Assembly (NCBI GenBank): GCA_021292165.1
Contig: JAHFWL010000254.1
Location: forward strand, 186,001 to 250,000
Length of the DNA stretch: 64,000 bases
Reading direction: 5' to 3'
DNA from: Shinisaurus crocodilurus
Lineage: Eukaryota; Chordata; Lepidosauria; Squamata; Shinisauridae
Below are positions 43,915 through 56,023 of the stretch, one piece after another. How positions within the stretch are numbered: position 1 is the first letter of the stretch; each line of letters opens with the position of its first letter. The position numbers and the translations under genes are program-made. Under the pieces are notes generated by a model that was not told where the DNA came from, did no database searches, and was given only the letters and a program-made list of their open reading frames with translations.

Positions 43915-44580
43915 GTATTTTATTTAATAGATTTTTAGTTCACCTTTTAGGGTGTCTATTCTCACAAGGCAGTTCACAGAATGATCAGTAGCAAATAACA
44001 ATGTACTAAAATTTCAGATTATTAAAACAGTAAAACAACAATAAGTAGCAGACAAAATAACCATTAAAACACAGCAAGATAAAATTATCAAAATGCAGAC
44101 TGGAACAAGAAGGTTTTAAGGCTCTCCTAAAAGGTCAGCAAAGAAGGGCCCATACATATTTCCCTAGGGAGGGTATTCCAGAGATGTGGGGCTACCAAAG
44201 AAAATACCCACTCTCTGGTTCTCACCAAACAAAAAGCTCTCGCCAGTGGTTCAGAGAGCAGGGCCTCAAATGCCAATCTCAGATGGTCCTTCAGATAACT
44301 TGGTCCTAAACTAAGGCTTTAAATGTTAGTATCAGCATTTTACATTGGGCCTGGAAATGAATAGGCAGCCAATGTAACTGGTATAGAATATGTATAAAAT
44401 GACTCAAACTCCTAGGTCCTACATGTGCTCTTGCTGTCATGTCCTGCACCAACTGAAGTTGCTTGTCCATCTTTAAGGACAGCCTGAGGTAGAGAGCATT
44501 ACAGTAAACTGGATGTAACCAGGACTTTTCTGTCACTTTATAATCTAGATTATTACACTTTATATTCATCTTCTGTATTT
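43915..44580 (-). mobile_element. L2-like LINE 3' region, minus strand
   Basis: The reversed L2 3' UTR (ttagttcaccttttagggtg, gggagggtattccagagatg, tggggctaccaaagaaaata) leads into RT C-terminal remnants (minus strand: VYCNALYLRLSLKMDKQLQL, SHFIHILYQLHWLPIHFQAQ). Stops are present. Confidence 0.75.
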
Positions 44581-44591
44581 GACCCGAGTAG

Positions 44592-44755
44592 GATGGCCAC
44601 TTATGCATTATCAAAAAAGAGGAAATCCATCACCAAAAACGGGGGGAGGGGAGCAAATCTGCATATGCTAATTTATGCATATAGAGGTGGAAAATAGAAA
44701 CAATTATAATTTAAATACAAATCCAATACATCTCACCATAGTAGATTTCAAGAAA
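44592..44755. mobile_element. Partial copy of the AGGGTGG... DNA element
   Basis: aggatggccacttatgcatt, atcaaaaaagagg, gcatatgctaatttatgcat parallel 36149-36300; the right end is missing. Confidence 0.55.
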
Positions 44756-44929
44756 GAAAGAAGTACTTCACATTATTGATACTTAATTTATGGGATTAAC
44801 TATTACAACATGTAGTGATGGTCACTGCCTTAGATGGTTTAAAAGGGGAACAAATCATTTAATTGAAGGTAGGTCTATCAATAGACACTAGCCACGCTAA
44901 ATGGCTGCTCCATGTTCAAAGACAAAGAA

Positions 44930-45110
44930 TACCAGTTGCTGGGTGTCAGACCACTGGGTGAATGTTGCCTTCATGCCCTTTTTGAAGGGAAGCCCAGAAG
45001 TATCTGGCTGGCCACCGGCTGAAACAGGATGCTGCACTAGTTAAACCCTGCACTGATCTAGCAGGGCTCTTTCTGTGTTCTTATCTCTCAATAGGAATAC
45101 TCCTAGCCTA
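44930..45110 (+). mobile_element. LINE/SINE 3' tail (CR1-related type)
   Basis: ggaagcccagaagtatctgg, ctggccaccggctgaaacag, gatgctgcactagttaaacc, gatctagcagggctctttct, gtgttctta is the familiar reptile tail 'ggatgctggactagatggac...cagcagggctcttctgatgttctta'. The antisense relative is at 59555. Confidence 0.65.
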
Positions 45111-46214
45111 GGCCATTTGAAAGAGTTATAATTTATTTTTAGATCCTGAATCCAATATCTGTATGGAACTGCGTGAGCTGATTTTAATCAGTCAGAATAG
45201 ATCTCTGTTTGGTTTCCATAGGCACATTGTGCTTATAGGCAGGAATGCCTGACTTCTGATAACTGATTACAGATAATAGTGTATACAATTTGGTAAATGT
45301 TTAATTCAGGAGAACTGATACATTTCCTATTGTAATTGGATCCACTTTCCTGACGGATTAGAGCTTTTGGAGCTAAACCAGAATCTTAGCAAGCTTTTAG
45401 AATGACTGTTTCAACAAAGCAGATACACTTTTGAAGGCGTGTTCAGGCGCTCTGATTGCTGGACACGCTACCTTGAATCAGTGCTTATAGCCATGTGTGC
45501 AAAATATCTGCTTTTGCAGTACTGTGCAAAAATGGTCTGTTTTCTGAATTGGCTTTATGAAAAGGCTTGACACTTTTTTTTGCATATACTGAGTCACTTT
45601 TCCAGCTTTTTCATATACTACATTATTTATAAGGAGAGCTGTGGAAACAACACATCTACAGTGGCTCCTATATTTAGGCTAACACTCTTCTTCAAAAGAC
45701 TTTCAGAAAACTGCTTCTTTTGAAAGACTTCTCTTTTTCCCCTTTTGGTAGGGGGGCATCAGCTGTTTAATATGAAACACTGAAAGTCCCTAGCAGTTAT
45801 TACACTGATACCAAGGGAGCTGCCAGAACATTTCTAGATCTATACATCATTTTTAGACTGCTGATTATACATATCACAATCCTTTCCTTGCTGTGTTAGA
45901 TAGGGCAGTCTCACCTTGAATATGAGTGAATGATGCACATAAGAAAAAGGAATAAAATTGACCATCTTCACAGAATTGTTGTGAAGATTAATGAAAAAAG
46001 AAGATGAAGTTATTACTTATTCTGGAGCCTTGGAAATGAGACAGGCTATAAATCCAAACATAATTTTTTAAAGATGTACAACAAAACAATCAACTCTTGT
46101 GACTCTCTTTCGGCAATATTAGTACAGTATTTCTTATCTGACTAAACCTCTATTGAACATCGACCCATGGTTGGCTCCCCATCTGAGTGAACCTTGGTCA
46201 CTCAAATGGTCCCA
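45111..46214. other. Intronic, no feature recognised
   Basis: AT-rich sequence without a nameable repeat. Confidence 0.4.
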
Positions 46215-46227
46215 GGGAATGGTCTGA

Positions 46228-46377
46228 AGGTACATGAGGCAGCCACCATGCTGAAGCTAAGCAGGTCTGGGTCTGGTCAGTGCTTGGAAGGGAGACCACC
46301 TGGGAACCGCATGTAGCCACCTTGAGTTCCACGATGGAAGAAAGGTGGGACAGAAATGTAATAAATAAATAAATAAA
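46228..46377 (+). mobile_element. 5S-rRNA-derived SINE, second type with L2-like tail
   Basis: catgctgaagctaagcaggt, ctgggtctggtcagtgcttg, gaagggagaccacctgggaa correspond to the 5S internal region. The tail (ccttgagttccacgatggaa, gaaaggtgggacagaaatgt, (AATA)n) is L2-like, not CR1-like. It is therefore a different lineage from 19955 and 35117. Confidence 0.75.
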
Positions 46378-46702
46378 CCTTGGGCAAAGTGCCTTCTGGT
46401 GGGCTCCCTCCTCTCTTGGTGGGCCCTTGCAGGCTAGCCTGGCATCAGTGGTGTGCCTCAGCAGTGCTCCAAGCAGCACTGATGACTGGGAGCTACACTT
46501 CAATTTCCCACAATGCCCCAGAGTGATGATATGCTGCAGACGTTATGAGAAATTTAAATGGCAGCTAGACCCAGATGCTTGGTGCTGCTCAGAGCGCTGG
46601 GGCAGACCCCCCCTTTTTTTGGTGGGGAGTAGTGCTTTGAGGTCTGAGCAGCTGACCAGAGTTTCTCTGCCTCGTACTTCTGAGCAGAGGGTTGGGCTGT
46701 AT
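46378..46702. other. Intronic, unassigned
   Basis: 46435-46680 may be the eroded interior of another DNA element; nothing certain. Confidence 0.35.
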
Positions 46703-46821
46703 CAGCCTTCCCCAAGGTGGTACCTCCAGATGAGTTGGACTACAACTCCCATAATTCCCAGCCATAATTACCATAATGGCCAGTCAAACACATCTGGAAG
46801 GCAACAGCTTGAGAAAGACTG
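46703..46821. mobile_element. hAT fold-back MITE
   Basis: CAGCCTTCCCCAAGGTGGTA...AGAAAGACTG with tggactacaactcccataat core; flanks ggctgtat and ggctagag agree only in part. Confidence 0.7.
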
Positions 46822-47556
46822 GGCTAGAGGGACCTACAAAGCCATCTCCAGCTCTTTAATTCTGTGATAAATATAAACTGATGGCCTTTGACAGGATTGC
46901 TTTCTTAAATTAATATTGGGCCAGATCCTGACTTTCTGGATTTCTTTCCAGTCCTTTGTAATATATACCTGATCACAGTGTCTCTTAAGCTACTCCACTT
47001 CCTGCTAAAATGCATCATGTGTGATGTCCATTTTAGAAAGATGGCCATCTACTGAAATTTAAGGCCATTTCATATATTCTACTGGAGGTGTGGTTGCCAT
47101 GGAGAAAACAATCTGTGCACATAGCAAACAACAATCTTTTTAGTGTACTCATTGTAGTCAAGAGTATATGAACCTGTCCAGGCCCTAAGATCGGCCACGG
47201 AGGCCACATGCCTGCTGGTAAGATCAATTAGCTTGGGAGGCACAAGAGATTAGGCCTTTACCGTAGTGGCCCCATCCTTTCCAATGCTCTACCACAGAAT
47301 GTTCACATGCTCAATTCCTGATTGTTTTTAAACGCACCTTTAAGATCTGGATGTTCTAGCCTGCTTTTAAGTTAATGAATGCCAATTTTTATTTTATAAG
47401 TTTTACTGTTATTTAAAAGGTGTTATGCTGTTCTTTTAGTTGTATTTTATAGTTTATTGTTTTAAAAAGTTACCTTTTAAACCGCTTTGTGGAGGCTTTA
47501 CCTCAAACAATATATGGGGAAAATATCAACACTATTTCTCTCATTTTGCTCTACAG
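46822..47556. other. CACNB2: End of the long CACNB2 intron
   Basis: No repeat named with confidence. The acceptor tract (tttctctcattttgctctacag) precedes the exon. Confidence 0.5.
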
Positions 47557-47679
47557 ACAAAACCTGTTGCATTTGCAGTCCGGACAAATGTTAGCTACAG
47601 TGCAGCCCATGATGATGATGTACCAGTCCCAGGCATGGCCATCTCATTTGAAGCAAAGGATTTCCTACATGTTAAAGAA
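47557..47679 (+). CDS. CACNB2: CACNB2 shared exon (TKPVAFAV...FLHVKE), start of SH3 domain
   Basis: 123 bases, phase 0-0, 41 residues: [20 protein letters not shown] to [11 protein letters not shown]. This opens the SH3 domain of the Cav beta core. [20 protein letters not shown] is beta-2-like; beta-1 has TNVGYNPSPGDEVPV and beta-4 TNVSYCGALDEDVPV. Borders are ctacag|ACA and GAA|gtaaga. The preceding intron is 42.9 kb and the next 5.9 kb. Confidence 0.96.
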
Positions 47680-48540
47680 GTAAGATAGCTCATTCTGCAA
47701 TTGTAGCAGCAATTGTCTGACTTATCATCCTTAATTAAAGTCTGTTGCTTTATATACCCTGGATGCAATCCATCAAGTCTTTAAGTATAGAAGAGGTGGT
47801 ATATCAGCATCCAAGGTTTTCCTTTCTCATATTTGTTCTAAAATTGCCTCTCTCTTGCCCCCCCCCCTCACTAAATTACAATCTGCAGGGGAATTTAAGA
47901 TGTGGTTTGTGGCTTCTGTATTCGTGGGACAACTGAAACAAAAATGAGGTTGAGAATGTATGTCCACAGATGATGTCTGGTGCATGTGTTGCGGGGTCTC
48001 AGTGAATGCATCCCACTCCCATTTAAATGCTGTAATGCCTTCACTCTCAGTAGTTAAAGATGCAGTGGATTGTTTTTGTTTTGTTTCTTCTCTTCCTGAC
48101 GGTAATTTAAAATGCCACATAACTGGTTCTGTAAAGATTATGGTTGATGACTGAGCTGCTGTACATTCTGTTCTCCTGTAGTTTACCTTGACAGAGGTAA
48201 ATCCTATATATTGTCAGCATAAAGTGATTGAAATGGCTGAGCTGTACATGTTAAAACATCTGGATACTCTTATAGACTAACTAGATTTTTACTCAAATGG
48301 ATAATAACCATTTAAAGCAGATAATTCGTATTCCATGAAATGATGCTTCAGTGGTAAAATGAAACCTGAAAAGGGTAGCAAAAAAAATAAGAGTATTAAT
48401 CCATTCTGCATTTGTGTGTGTGTAATGGTGAACAGGGGGTATAAAAAACTGTTACCTTTTCTGTAATCTGTTCTAGTGTTAAATAAGCAGTAACTTGCAT
48501 TGCTTTTTAGTAAATAAATTTAACATACTTATGAAATAAA
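47680..48540. other. CACNB2 intron, unassigned part
   Basis: AT-rich with no nameable repeat. Confidence 0.4.
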
Positions 48541-50346
48541 TACTCATTGAATTGAATTTATTTGTCTGTGGCACAAAGGCCATTGCAAAATACAATACAA
48601 TATAAAATATAGTAATGTGGAATACAAAAGACCAATAAAAATGAACTAAACAGTGAGACACATTTACAAAAGGACTATAACAAATAATCTTCTTTACAAT
48701 CCACTGCAGACATCTTTAAAAAATTACAACAAATTTTCTGTGTTGCTATTGCAAAGGTAGTGTCCTTGTTTGTGATGGAATTACTATAATCTGCAAACAA
48801 GTCACAGATAATGTCAGCTGGAGGCCATCGAGCTCTTATTTTCAAAAGATCCCCCAGAAAGCGAGCCCCCTGGGTTCCTTATACAGGGGACAATGTAACA
48901 GGTAATGCACTACATCCTCTACTGTAGAGGATGCCACAAATGCCAGTGTCACAAATACACAACCGCTGTGCATAGTGGATCCCTTTATACTTCCCCTCCA
49001 CATATGCTGAAAGCATTGTTTGAAAATGAAAGGCAGTAAACACCTTTCTAAGGGTAACAAAAGTAAACTCCTGAAGGTACTGTTGAAAGTATTGTCCTCA
49101 CTTTAAAAGGCTGAACCATGGTGAAATATTTGAAATTGGCTGGCACATACATTTTCACGACAATCTACCTCAAAAATTATGTGTGTGATGAACCGTTTAT
49201 GCTTATGAACTAAGATAGTTTGAGCCTCTCCGAAAATACCTGTGACAATGTTAGCCAAGAATGGGCTCGTCCACCTTTGGCAAGTTGCTCGACAAATCAT
49301 TTGTTTTGCTAGGCTTCCTTCCTTGGCATTCAGCAATCTTTTACCATACAAAATAGATGCCTTAAGGATTCTTGCCTTAGATGGGAGTCCAACTTCCAGT
49401 CTCGGCAAGGAGGAAGGAACCCCTGAAGGAAGTGCCAACAGCTCCTACAGGAACCCATTCTGAATGGTCTCAACTTCCCCCTATCTCGGCCCCATATAGG
49501 AGTTGAGGGAATACCTTGGTTGTATACATTTTCATTGTAGGACATACCAAGGGCCCCCCTTTAAGCTGCCCAAACATTAGAATTACCTTTGCTGTTCTCC
49601 AAACTGAGAGTCTTACTGCCTCTGTATGAGATTGCCAACTGCTCCTGGAGGAGAAGTGCATCCCCAAGTATTTTGAAGTTGCAACATTGCTCATCTATGC
49701 GCGCCATTTGTGAATGCACTTCCTCCTTGAAAAAGCTATTACCTTCATTTTAGAATAATTCATAACCAAATTCTCAAAGCTACAGACCTTGCCTAGCTTG
49801 TTTAGAAGTCTCCTTAGACATACTTGGGTGGTGGATAGAAGTGTCATCTCATCAGCTTATGACAGCTGAATCTTTCTGTTTCCAATTGATGGGGAGAAAC
49901 AATCCATAGATCTTAAAATCACATACTAGGTTATTCATATAAAAGTTGAGCATGAAGAGAACCAGTAAGCAGTCCTCTTCTAGTGTTAACCTTATCAGAG
50001 AGGGATCCTGACAAACCGATACATACTCTTGGGGCAGTATAGGAATAAAGTTTCCGGTTCAGAAACAACAAACGCTTGTCTATATTAGTGTGTGACAGTT
50101 TCCCCCACAAACCATCTCTGTCCACAAATAGAGATCCACAAATAGATCTCTATCTATTAAATCAAATACTGAAGTAAAGTCCACAAATGCCACATGCAAA
50201 CCTCTTCCCAACCTGTTCAGACTTTTCTGAATCAAATGGGTAAGCACAAACCATTCATCAATTGTGCTTTTTCCACGTTGAAATCCGGCTTGTTCTTCAA
50301 CTAACGTATCATTTTCCTCTCCCCAAGCTTCAAGCTTATTCAACAA
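48541..50346 (-). mobile_element. Decayed non-LTR LINE of a third type, minus strand
   Basis: Minus strand, 5' to 3': LVEEQAGFQRGKSTIDEWFV and LHVAFVDFTSVFDLIDRDLF (50346-50100; RT motif A with Val for Ala), then YLGMHFSSRSSWQSHTEAVR and KVFPQLLYGAEIG (49694-49470), RTLRASIL-like and C-terminal sequence (49438-49100), then a CPLY motif (HYLLHCPLYKEP, about 48900). It ends in aataaattcaattcaat at about 48545 with a (TTCAA)n-like tail. It has many stops. It differs from both the L2 and zinc-finger LINEs; an I/Vingi-like identity is possible but unproven. Confidence 0.75.
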
Positions 50347-51630
50347 AAACCTTCTATAAACTTTAAATATATAGTCATAAGGGAATAATTTAAATAGAAA
50401 TTGTGAATTCTATGTATATAAGTCTTTTTTGGAACATTAATAAAGCACCATATATTTTATGTAATGATTTCTATGTAACGCATATGAAACAAAAAGTGAT
50501 ATGCAGTGTCAGATAAATACCAGAATATGAGTAATAATGCTGCCACATGACATCATTCATCATGCATAAATTTGAACAGGGGGTTGTAAATAAGTAGCTT
50601 ACAGCATTTCATTTGGTTGCAAAAGGCCTAAAAGGTACTACAAGTTTGCTGATAGGCCTTTGAATTCAGTCTACAGAGAAACAAATTTAATCTAGAGATT
50701 TCCCAGACAATACAGTATTTGTGCATTGCCTGTAGTTAACCCCTCTAACACACTAAATCCTAAGGCTTCCTCCACCAGCAAACAAATGTGTAGGAATGCA
50801 GCACCAGTGTTGTGGGGTGCCAGCTTTATGGGCAGACGCACCAGTGCAAATGTTCAAGACTGGGGTATGTCGAGATGAAATTTTCAGTTATACTAGCTGT
50901 ACTGGGGTTTAAATCAAGTTACTTGATTAAGACTTATTTTTTATTAAATAAACTTTCATCTAATTTAAACAGAATTTTGAGCTTCTTTCTAAGATGGTCA
51001 AGCTAGGGAGTTAGAAGAGAACTTCCCTAAAACTTGCAAGAGCTGATGTCTATACAGATATAAGCAGGCATTTGCAATAAAGTGTGAACTCAGGCAAAAC
51101 TCAGGTTATTTTGTATGGGGCTAACAACATGCAAGAGCAGCAGGCATATATATGTGTGTGAACACAGGTTGCAATCAAATTTGTCAGAAGTAGGGGAGGG
51201 GATTTTCTTTGGAGAAGCAGTGGACAGGAAGGGGTGCCAAACCTTTCCACTGCCTGCCAGTTTTGCCCACAACCCTCTTCCCTCAGCTACTTTCCTTCCA
51301 GTGAGACTCCAAGACTATTGGGAGAAATGCAGTGGAGGAGGCATTGTCAGGGAGAAATTGCAGCACTTACTTCCAACCAGCTCTGTTCTATTTACAATCA
51401 CCCACCCCTACTTTATGCAATTTGATACAACCTGCATTCTAACGTGGGTGGGACTCCTCATGTGTAGTTAACCCAAAAATATTTCGTAAGATGACTTGCA
51501 CTAAGTCAGCCTGTTTCAGTTTGTGGTTGTTCACATTTTGGCTAACTGTAAGAAAATACAGTGCACAAGCCAGCCAAAATTAAGAATGCTTAAGTCCCAT
51601 TGCACATGTTTAAATGGAATTTAAAAGCAT
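50347..51630. other. Intronic, no feature recognised
   Basis: AT-rich; nothing named. Confidence 0.4.
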
Positions 51631-52085
51631 TTAAGGGAGCAATCCTATGGCTCCTAGACAGGGTCTGAGGGGCCATAGGATACTTCAGATTCCCAGATCT
51701 GAGGTCAGAGACAGTGCTCCAACCATGGAGGGGGAGAATCTGCAATCCTTCCCCCTCCCCCTTACAGCTGGTGTGGAAAGAACCGTACTGGCTGCCTCTC
51801 CGAGGTCAGGAGCGCAACTTTGGAGAGGGGAAAAAGGGGGTGTTTCGGTGGGCGGGGAGGAGACTAGAGAGGCCAGGATATGAGCTGTGCTGGGGCCTCT
51901 CCAGCCTCCTTCCCTCCCCCTCCAAAACACGTTCGCTAGATGGGCAAAAAAGCCAGTCTAGTGAAAATGCAGGGCAGGAGGACAGGGAGGCAAAGATTGT
52001 GTCTGCTGCTCCTCCCACCCTGCATAGGATGAGCGTAAGCCTCTGAGTTTGGGGGCTTATGATCATCACAATAGGATCGCACCCT
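51631..52085 (+). repeat. 'Gcaatcctatgg' repeat family, longest copy
   Basis: Starts gagcaatcctatggctccta and ends cacaataggatcgcacccta: inverted (GC)AATCCTAT / ATAGGATYGC ends about 450 bp apart. Sister copies are at 35548 and (reverse) 17691. The frames in it are not genes. A non-autonomous DNA element is likely, but no target duplication was established. Confidence 0.65.
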
Positions 52086-53347
52086 AATTTTGGCTGGATA
52101 GTAGCCATATTTCGTTTGGCACCTAAAAGTCATACAGGTATATCAATGTTAGTTTGAAATAGCATTGTTAGGTTGCAGCCTCGAGATGCACACCATATCT
52201 TCCTAAATTTCCTGATGTAGCAGGGAGGAGGCAGCCAGTCCACAACTTCTCTTATCCATTCCTTCCTCAATTCTGTTGTCTGTTCCCCTTCTCCCCCTCA
52301 CCCGCTCTGTGGCATACCTGGAATCTTTTCATTACAGCAGGTAGGAGTGATAGGTCAGACAGCAGCACTATAGGGGTGAATGGGGGAAGAATAGACAGAA
52401 AAAGCCTTGCTTGTTATATTGCCTGCTTTCTTGGGGAATTTAAAGGAACAATGCAGTTTTCTGGATTATAACCAGCAAACCCTAGCTTTCAGACTCAACC
52501 ACACTCATTTTGGTTAAGGGCCAAATTATGAAATAATTTGTAAATGTCAAACCACCTTCCATGTACATGCACACATACCTATAATAGTGATGTTCACTCT
52601 GATATTTTATATAGATGTTTAATTCAAAGGCTCAAAAACAATTCTCTTTAAGTATTTACAATGCCTGGATATGTAGCTTAAATTACTATGGGTTGGATCC
52701 AGGATCTGGCTTATGTGGACAGAAGGGTAGGTGCCTCCCCATGATTTTCAGGGATCCCCCCCTTCTCCCCTGCACCACAGCTTACCTCATTCAGCATGGT
52801 CCTCTGACCCTCCATATAGCATTTTCATGGGGCTGGAGGGGCTGCTACAAGGAAGAATTCGTAAGACCATCCATCAGTCTCATGAGGTAACAACTACCTG
52901 ACAATATTCTACCATACTGTATATGTTTAGGTTTTAAATATTTTTAATGGTAGTATGCTTTTGATTTATGTATTCTATTTTAAAGATCATCCTGTGTTTT
53001 AAATAGTTTGTGAAATGATGAGGATGATATTATTTTATTACGGAATACCCAAATTGTTCTGCTGTTATAATTTATAATTACCGTTTTAATAACTCTTTTA
53101 ACAATAACTGTTCTAAAAACTGTTTTTTAATGTAATAGTCATTGTTTTAATACCAATTTTTATTTTATTTTTTAACAATTGTTTAAATACTTGTTTTTAT
53201 GTATTAAGGGTCTGTGGACTAAATAAATTTATTTGATTGATTGACAACCCCCGAGCAGTGGTTGCATCTTCAAAATGGCAGCAGCACGGACCCTGCATAC
53301 ATTGCAGCCTCACCGTGGGTTAAATTGCCACAGCCCCTATATAAATA
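52086..53347. other. Intronic, unassigned
   Basis: The segment 52920-53235 is dominated by TTTTAA-rich sequence. An L2-like tail may be present at about 53200 (ggtctgtggactaaataaat). Otherwise nothing named. Confidence 0.35.
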
Positions 53348-53440
53348 AAGGTGCAATCCTATACACATTCGTCTGGGAGTAAGTTCCACTGAACTCAGTG
53401 AGCCTTACCTCTGAGTAGACATGTATAGGATTGCACTGTA
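53348..53440. mobile_element. Palindromic 'GTGCAATCCTATAC' element
   Basis: aggtgcaatcctatacacat, gtctgggagtaagttccact, gaactcagtgagccttacct, then atgtataggattgcactgta: inverted ends with a short interior. It is the commonest form of this repeat in squamates. Confidence 0.75.
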
Positions 53441-53541
53441 CATTATATACATTATAGCACTAGCATAATACTGTGATACATAAGGATGGGAAAAATATAT
53501 ACTTCTGACATTATAATACATGCATCTGGTTTTTTCTTTAG

Positions 53542-53678
53542 AAATTTAATAATGACTGGTGGATAGGACGTTTGGTAAAAGAAGGTTGTGAAATTGGATT
53601 CATACCAAGTCCAGTCAAATTAGAAAACATGAGGCTGCAGCATGAACAAAAGGCAAAGCAAGGAAAATTTTACTCCAG
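53542..53678 (+). CDS. CACNB2: CACNB2 shared exon ([11 protein letters not shown]...GKFYS), SH3 core
   Basis: 137 bases, enters in phase 0 and leaves after two bases of a Ser codon (AG|). Encodes [20 protein letters not shown], then [19 protein letters not shown] and QGKFYS. This is the SH3 core (NDWWIGR, GFIPSP). [19 protein letters not shown] marks beta-2; beta-1 has LDSLRLLQEQK. Borders are tctttag|AAA and CAG|gtaata. Confidence 0.96.
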
Positions 53679-54674
53679 GTAATAAAAGAAAAATAGTTCT
53701 TGTGATATTCTTATCTGTGGCAAGATGTTATGGTATATAGCATAGATTAATTTGTCTTATGCTAATGATCAGATAACTTTTTCAAATGCCATTGAATTAA
53801 GATAGCTGTTGCAAGTAAATATTTTTTAATTACATGATTTCATTAGTAGGAAAACAGTGAAAATCCTGGGAATGTTAAGTCCTGTTCATGCATTACTTGT
53901 GTTTAGGGCATGCACAAGGTGAGAAAGGAGCAGAAGTGCAGCCATCTACAAAGGATGGCTTTTCATTAAGTGCTGCCATCTACAAAGGAGCCCCTATGCG
54001 TGACATGAGGAGCTGCTCATGCGTCAGGTTGCAATTGCTTGGAGCTCCTATGCCTGCGCAACTTATGCACAGGGGTTCCTTTGCAGACAACCATGGTCAA
54101 TGTGTAAATGTCAGAGAGTGGGGCTAGCTCAGGAATGCAGAGGTGGGACCAGGAGCATAGCCCCTCTCCTTTACCACATGAGTGCCCTACTCACAAGTAA
54201 CCAGTGGATAGGATTTTATTCCCTATCTAAACTATTGTTCCACTCTTACTTCACCATTTCCCTTTTTAGTTTAATGCTGTTGATCATGCTCTAATAGTAT
54301 TTATGGTATTAATCATATTATCATTAATGTCAAAATTATGTTTAGCATGTTTAAAATCATATGTAAAAACTTTATTAGTACTGGCACAGTAATACTGTGG
54401 CATAATGTTAGAACTGAGATGAGTAGAGTGTAAGTCCTACTTTCTGTTTTAATAGTCATTTAAAATGAGACTGTTTAGGCAAAGCTTTGACCCCAGGATT
54501 GTACTCTGGAGGGAGAGACTGGGAACTTGCTTCAGGCTTACATGAACCCTCCCCTACTCCTCACAGAGGGTGGGAGATACCCATTTTCAAATAAACACAG
54601 GCTCTTTTTAGTTCAGTTGTTCAGACTCCCTGCTGTTGGGCGAGTGGGGAGTGAGGGCAGAAGTCAGTGCTTAA
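53679..54674. other. CACNB2 intron, unassigned part
   Basis: 'catctacaaaggatggctttt' and 'catctacaaaggagccccta' (53943-53995) are near-duplicates 38 bp apart. Nothing else named. Confidence 0.4.
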
Positions 54675-54920
54675 GCCAGTGTGGCATAGTGGTTAGAGTG
54701 TTGGACTGGGGACTCGGGAGATCCGGGTTCTAGTCCCCGCTCGGCCATGAAACTCACTGGGTGACTTTGGGCCAGTCACTGACTCTCAGCCTAACCTACC
54801 TCACAGGGTTGTTGTGAGGATAAAATGGAGAGGAGGAGGAGGATTATGTAAGCCGCCTTGGATTCCTTGCAGGAAAAAAGGCGGGTATAAATAAAATAAA
54901 ATAAATAAATAAATAAATAA
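54675..54920 (+). mobile_element. tRNA-derived SINE with L2-like tail, plus strand
   Basis: A-box region tggcatagtggttagagtg at 54682, B box GGTTCTAGTCC at 54726-54736, body ccatgaaactcactgggtga, cctaacctacctcacagggt, tail gccgccttggattccttgca, (AAAT)n. Antisense copies at 33291 and 63530. Confidence 0.88.
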
Positions 54921-55030
54921 GGGCGCAATCCTATGCAAGTTTAGACAGAAAAAAAGACCTAAAACTCCCAGCATGCCCCATCCAGTTGTAGGCCTTTTTC
55001 CTGTCCAAACTTGCATAGGATTGCATCTTA
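54921..55030. mobile_element. Palindromic 'GGCGCAATCCTATGC' MITE, second copy
   Basis: Sister of 37629-37734; arms gcgcaatcctatgcaagttt and aaacttgcataggattgcat. Directly abuts the SINE tail. Confidence 0.85.
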
Positions 55031-55119
55031 AGCTAGGTGAAAGGTGAAAGATTTATAGAATCTGAAGAGAGGCCAAGGCCTCCAGATCTCTCTTCAGCTA
55101 CAATCCTGGGAATGAAGTA

Positions 55120-55365
55120 CAGTCATGCCTTGGATTGAGAGCATAATTCGTTCCAGAAACGTGCTTGTAATCCAAACACTCTTATATCAAACGAAATCCC
55201 CCAAAAAAAATTCGTACAGAGATTTTAATTTAAGCCGTACTACAGTATTGTATTGCAAGACGTCGCTTGTATATCAAGTAAAAAAAAATTAAATAAATAT
55301 TTAAAAAATTGCTTGTCTTGCAAAACGCTCTCAAACCAAGTTACTTGCAATCCAAGGTATTATTG
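55120..55365 (-). mobile_element. Tigger/pogo-like MITE, copy 7
   Basis: 246 bp with TA at 55118-55119 and 55366-55367; the last bases are ATTG, not ACTG. It differs from its sisters largely by one-base losses (for example ccaaacactc for ccaaaacactc, cagtattgtat for cagtacttgtat). Confidence 0.83.
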
Positions 55366-55369
55366 TACT

Positions 55370-56023
55370 GTCTGAACAGGTCCTTTCAATTTGCATTTCC
55401 CCCCACAAATGTAGAAACTAAGTCATTGATTTGTTTGTGAGCACTGTTCTCTTTTCCGTAGTACTGACAGGAGCTGCTATTTGCTGTTTCTGTTCTTTCA
55501 AAAGGCAATAGGATCTTCAAACTTTAGTCATCTTTTTGAAATTGACATTATTTCACTTATTGCCAGTTCAAAAATATAGCTGCTGGTGATGAGAAGAGGG
55601 AAGCTTTCAAAGCACTGTAAAGACTATACCTCTTGCTCTTGTAAATTGCATGACCTTTTTATTTCTAAAAAAATTATCCGAACTGATGAGAGGCGGCTGA
55701 TGACAGAAGTGGATTTTTTCTTTTTATTTTTTTAGCAGTTCTGTAGGCGCCACTATCACCAGTGCCAGCCACAGCCCTTCCTCATGGTCTCTGTGCAGTC
55801 CCACAGATGAGTTCTAAGCACACTCAACCAAGCTGTCTTATGACTTGCATGTTCAAGCAGTAGTCTTTTCTTTGGGCGAGAGGGAACTGAAAACAGCATG
55901 TCCTTTATCTGGACCAAGCTTGGGTGTTTCTGAAACTCCTGTCATTCCAATTGTCCTACAGCTGCACTGAGGTTATCACAACCTCTCCTCCTTATATTTG
56001 GAACCAAGCAACATTATATTAGA
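55370..56023. other. Intronic, unassigned
   Basis: Around 55775-55815, tcatggtctctgtgcagtcc, cacagatgagttctaag resembles the edge of the repeat at 25061. Otherwise nothing named. Confidence 0.35.
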
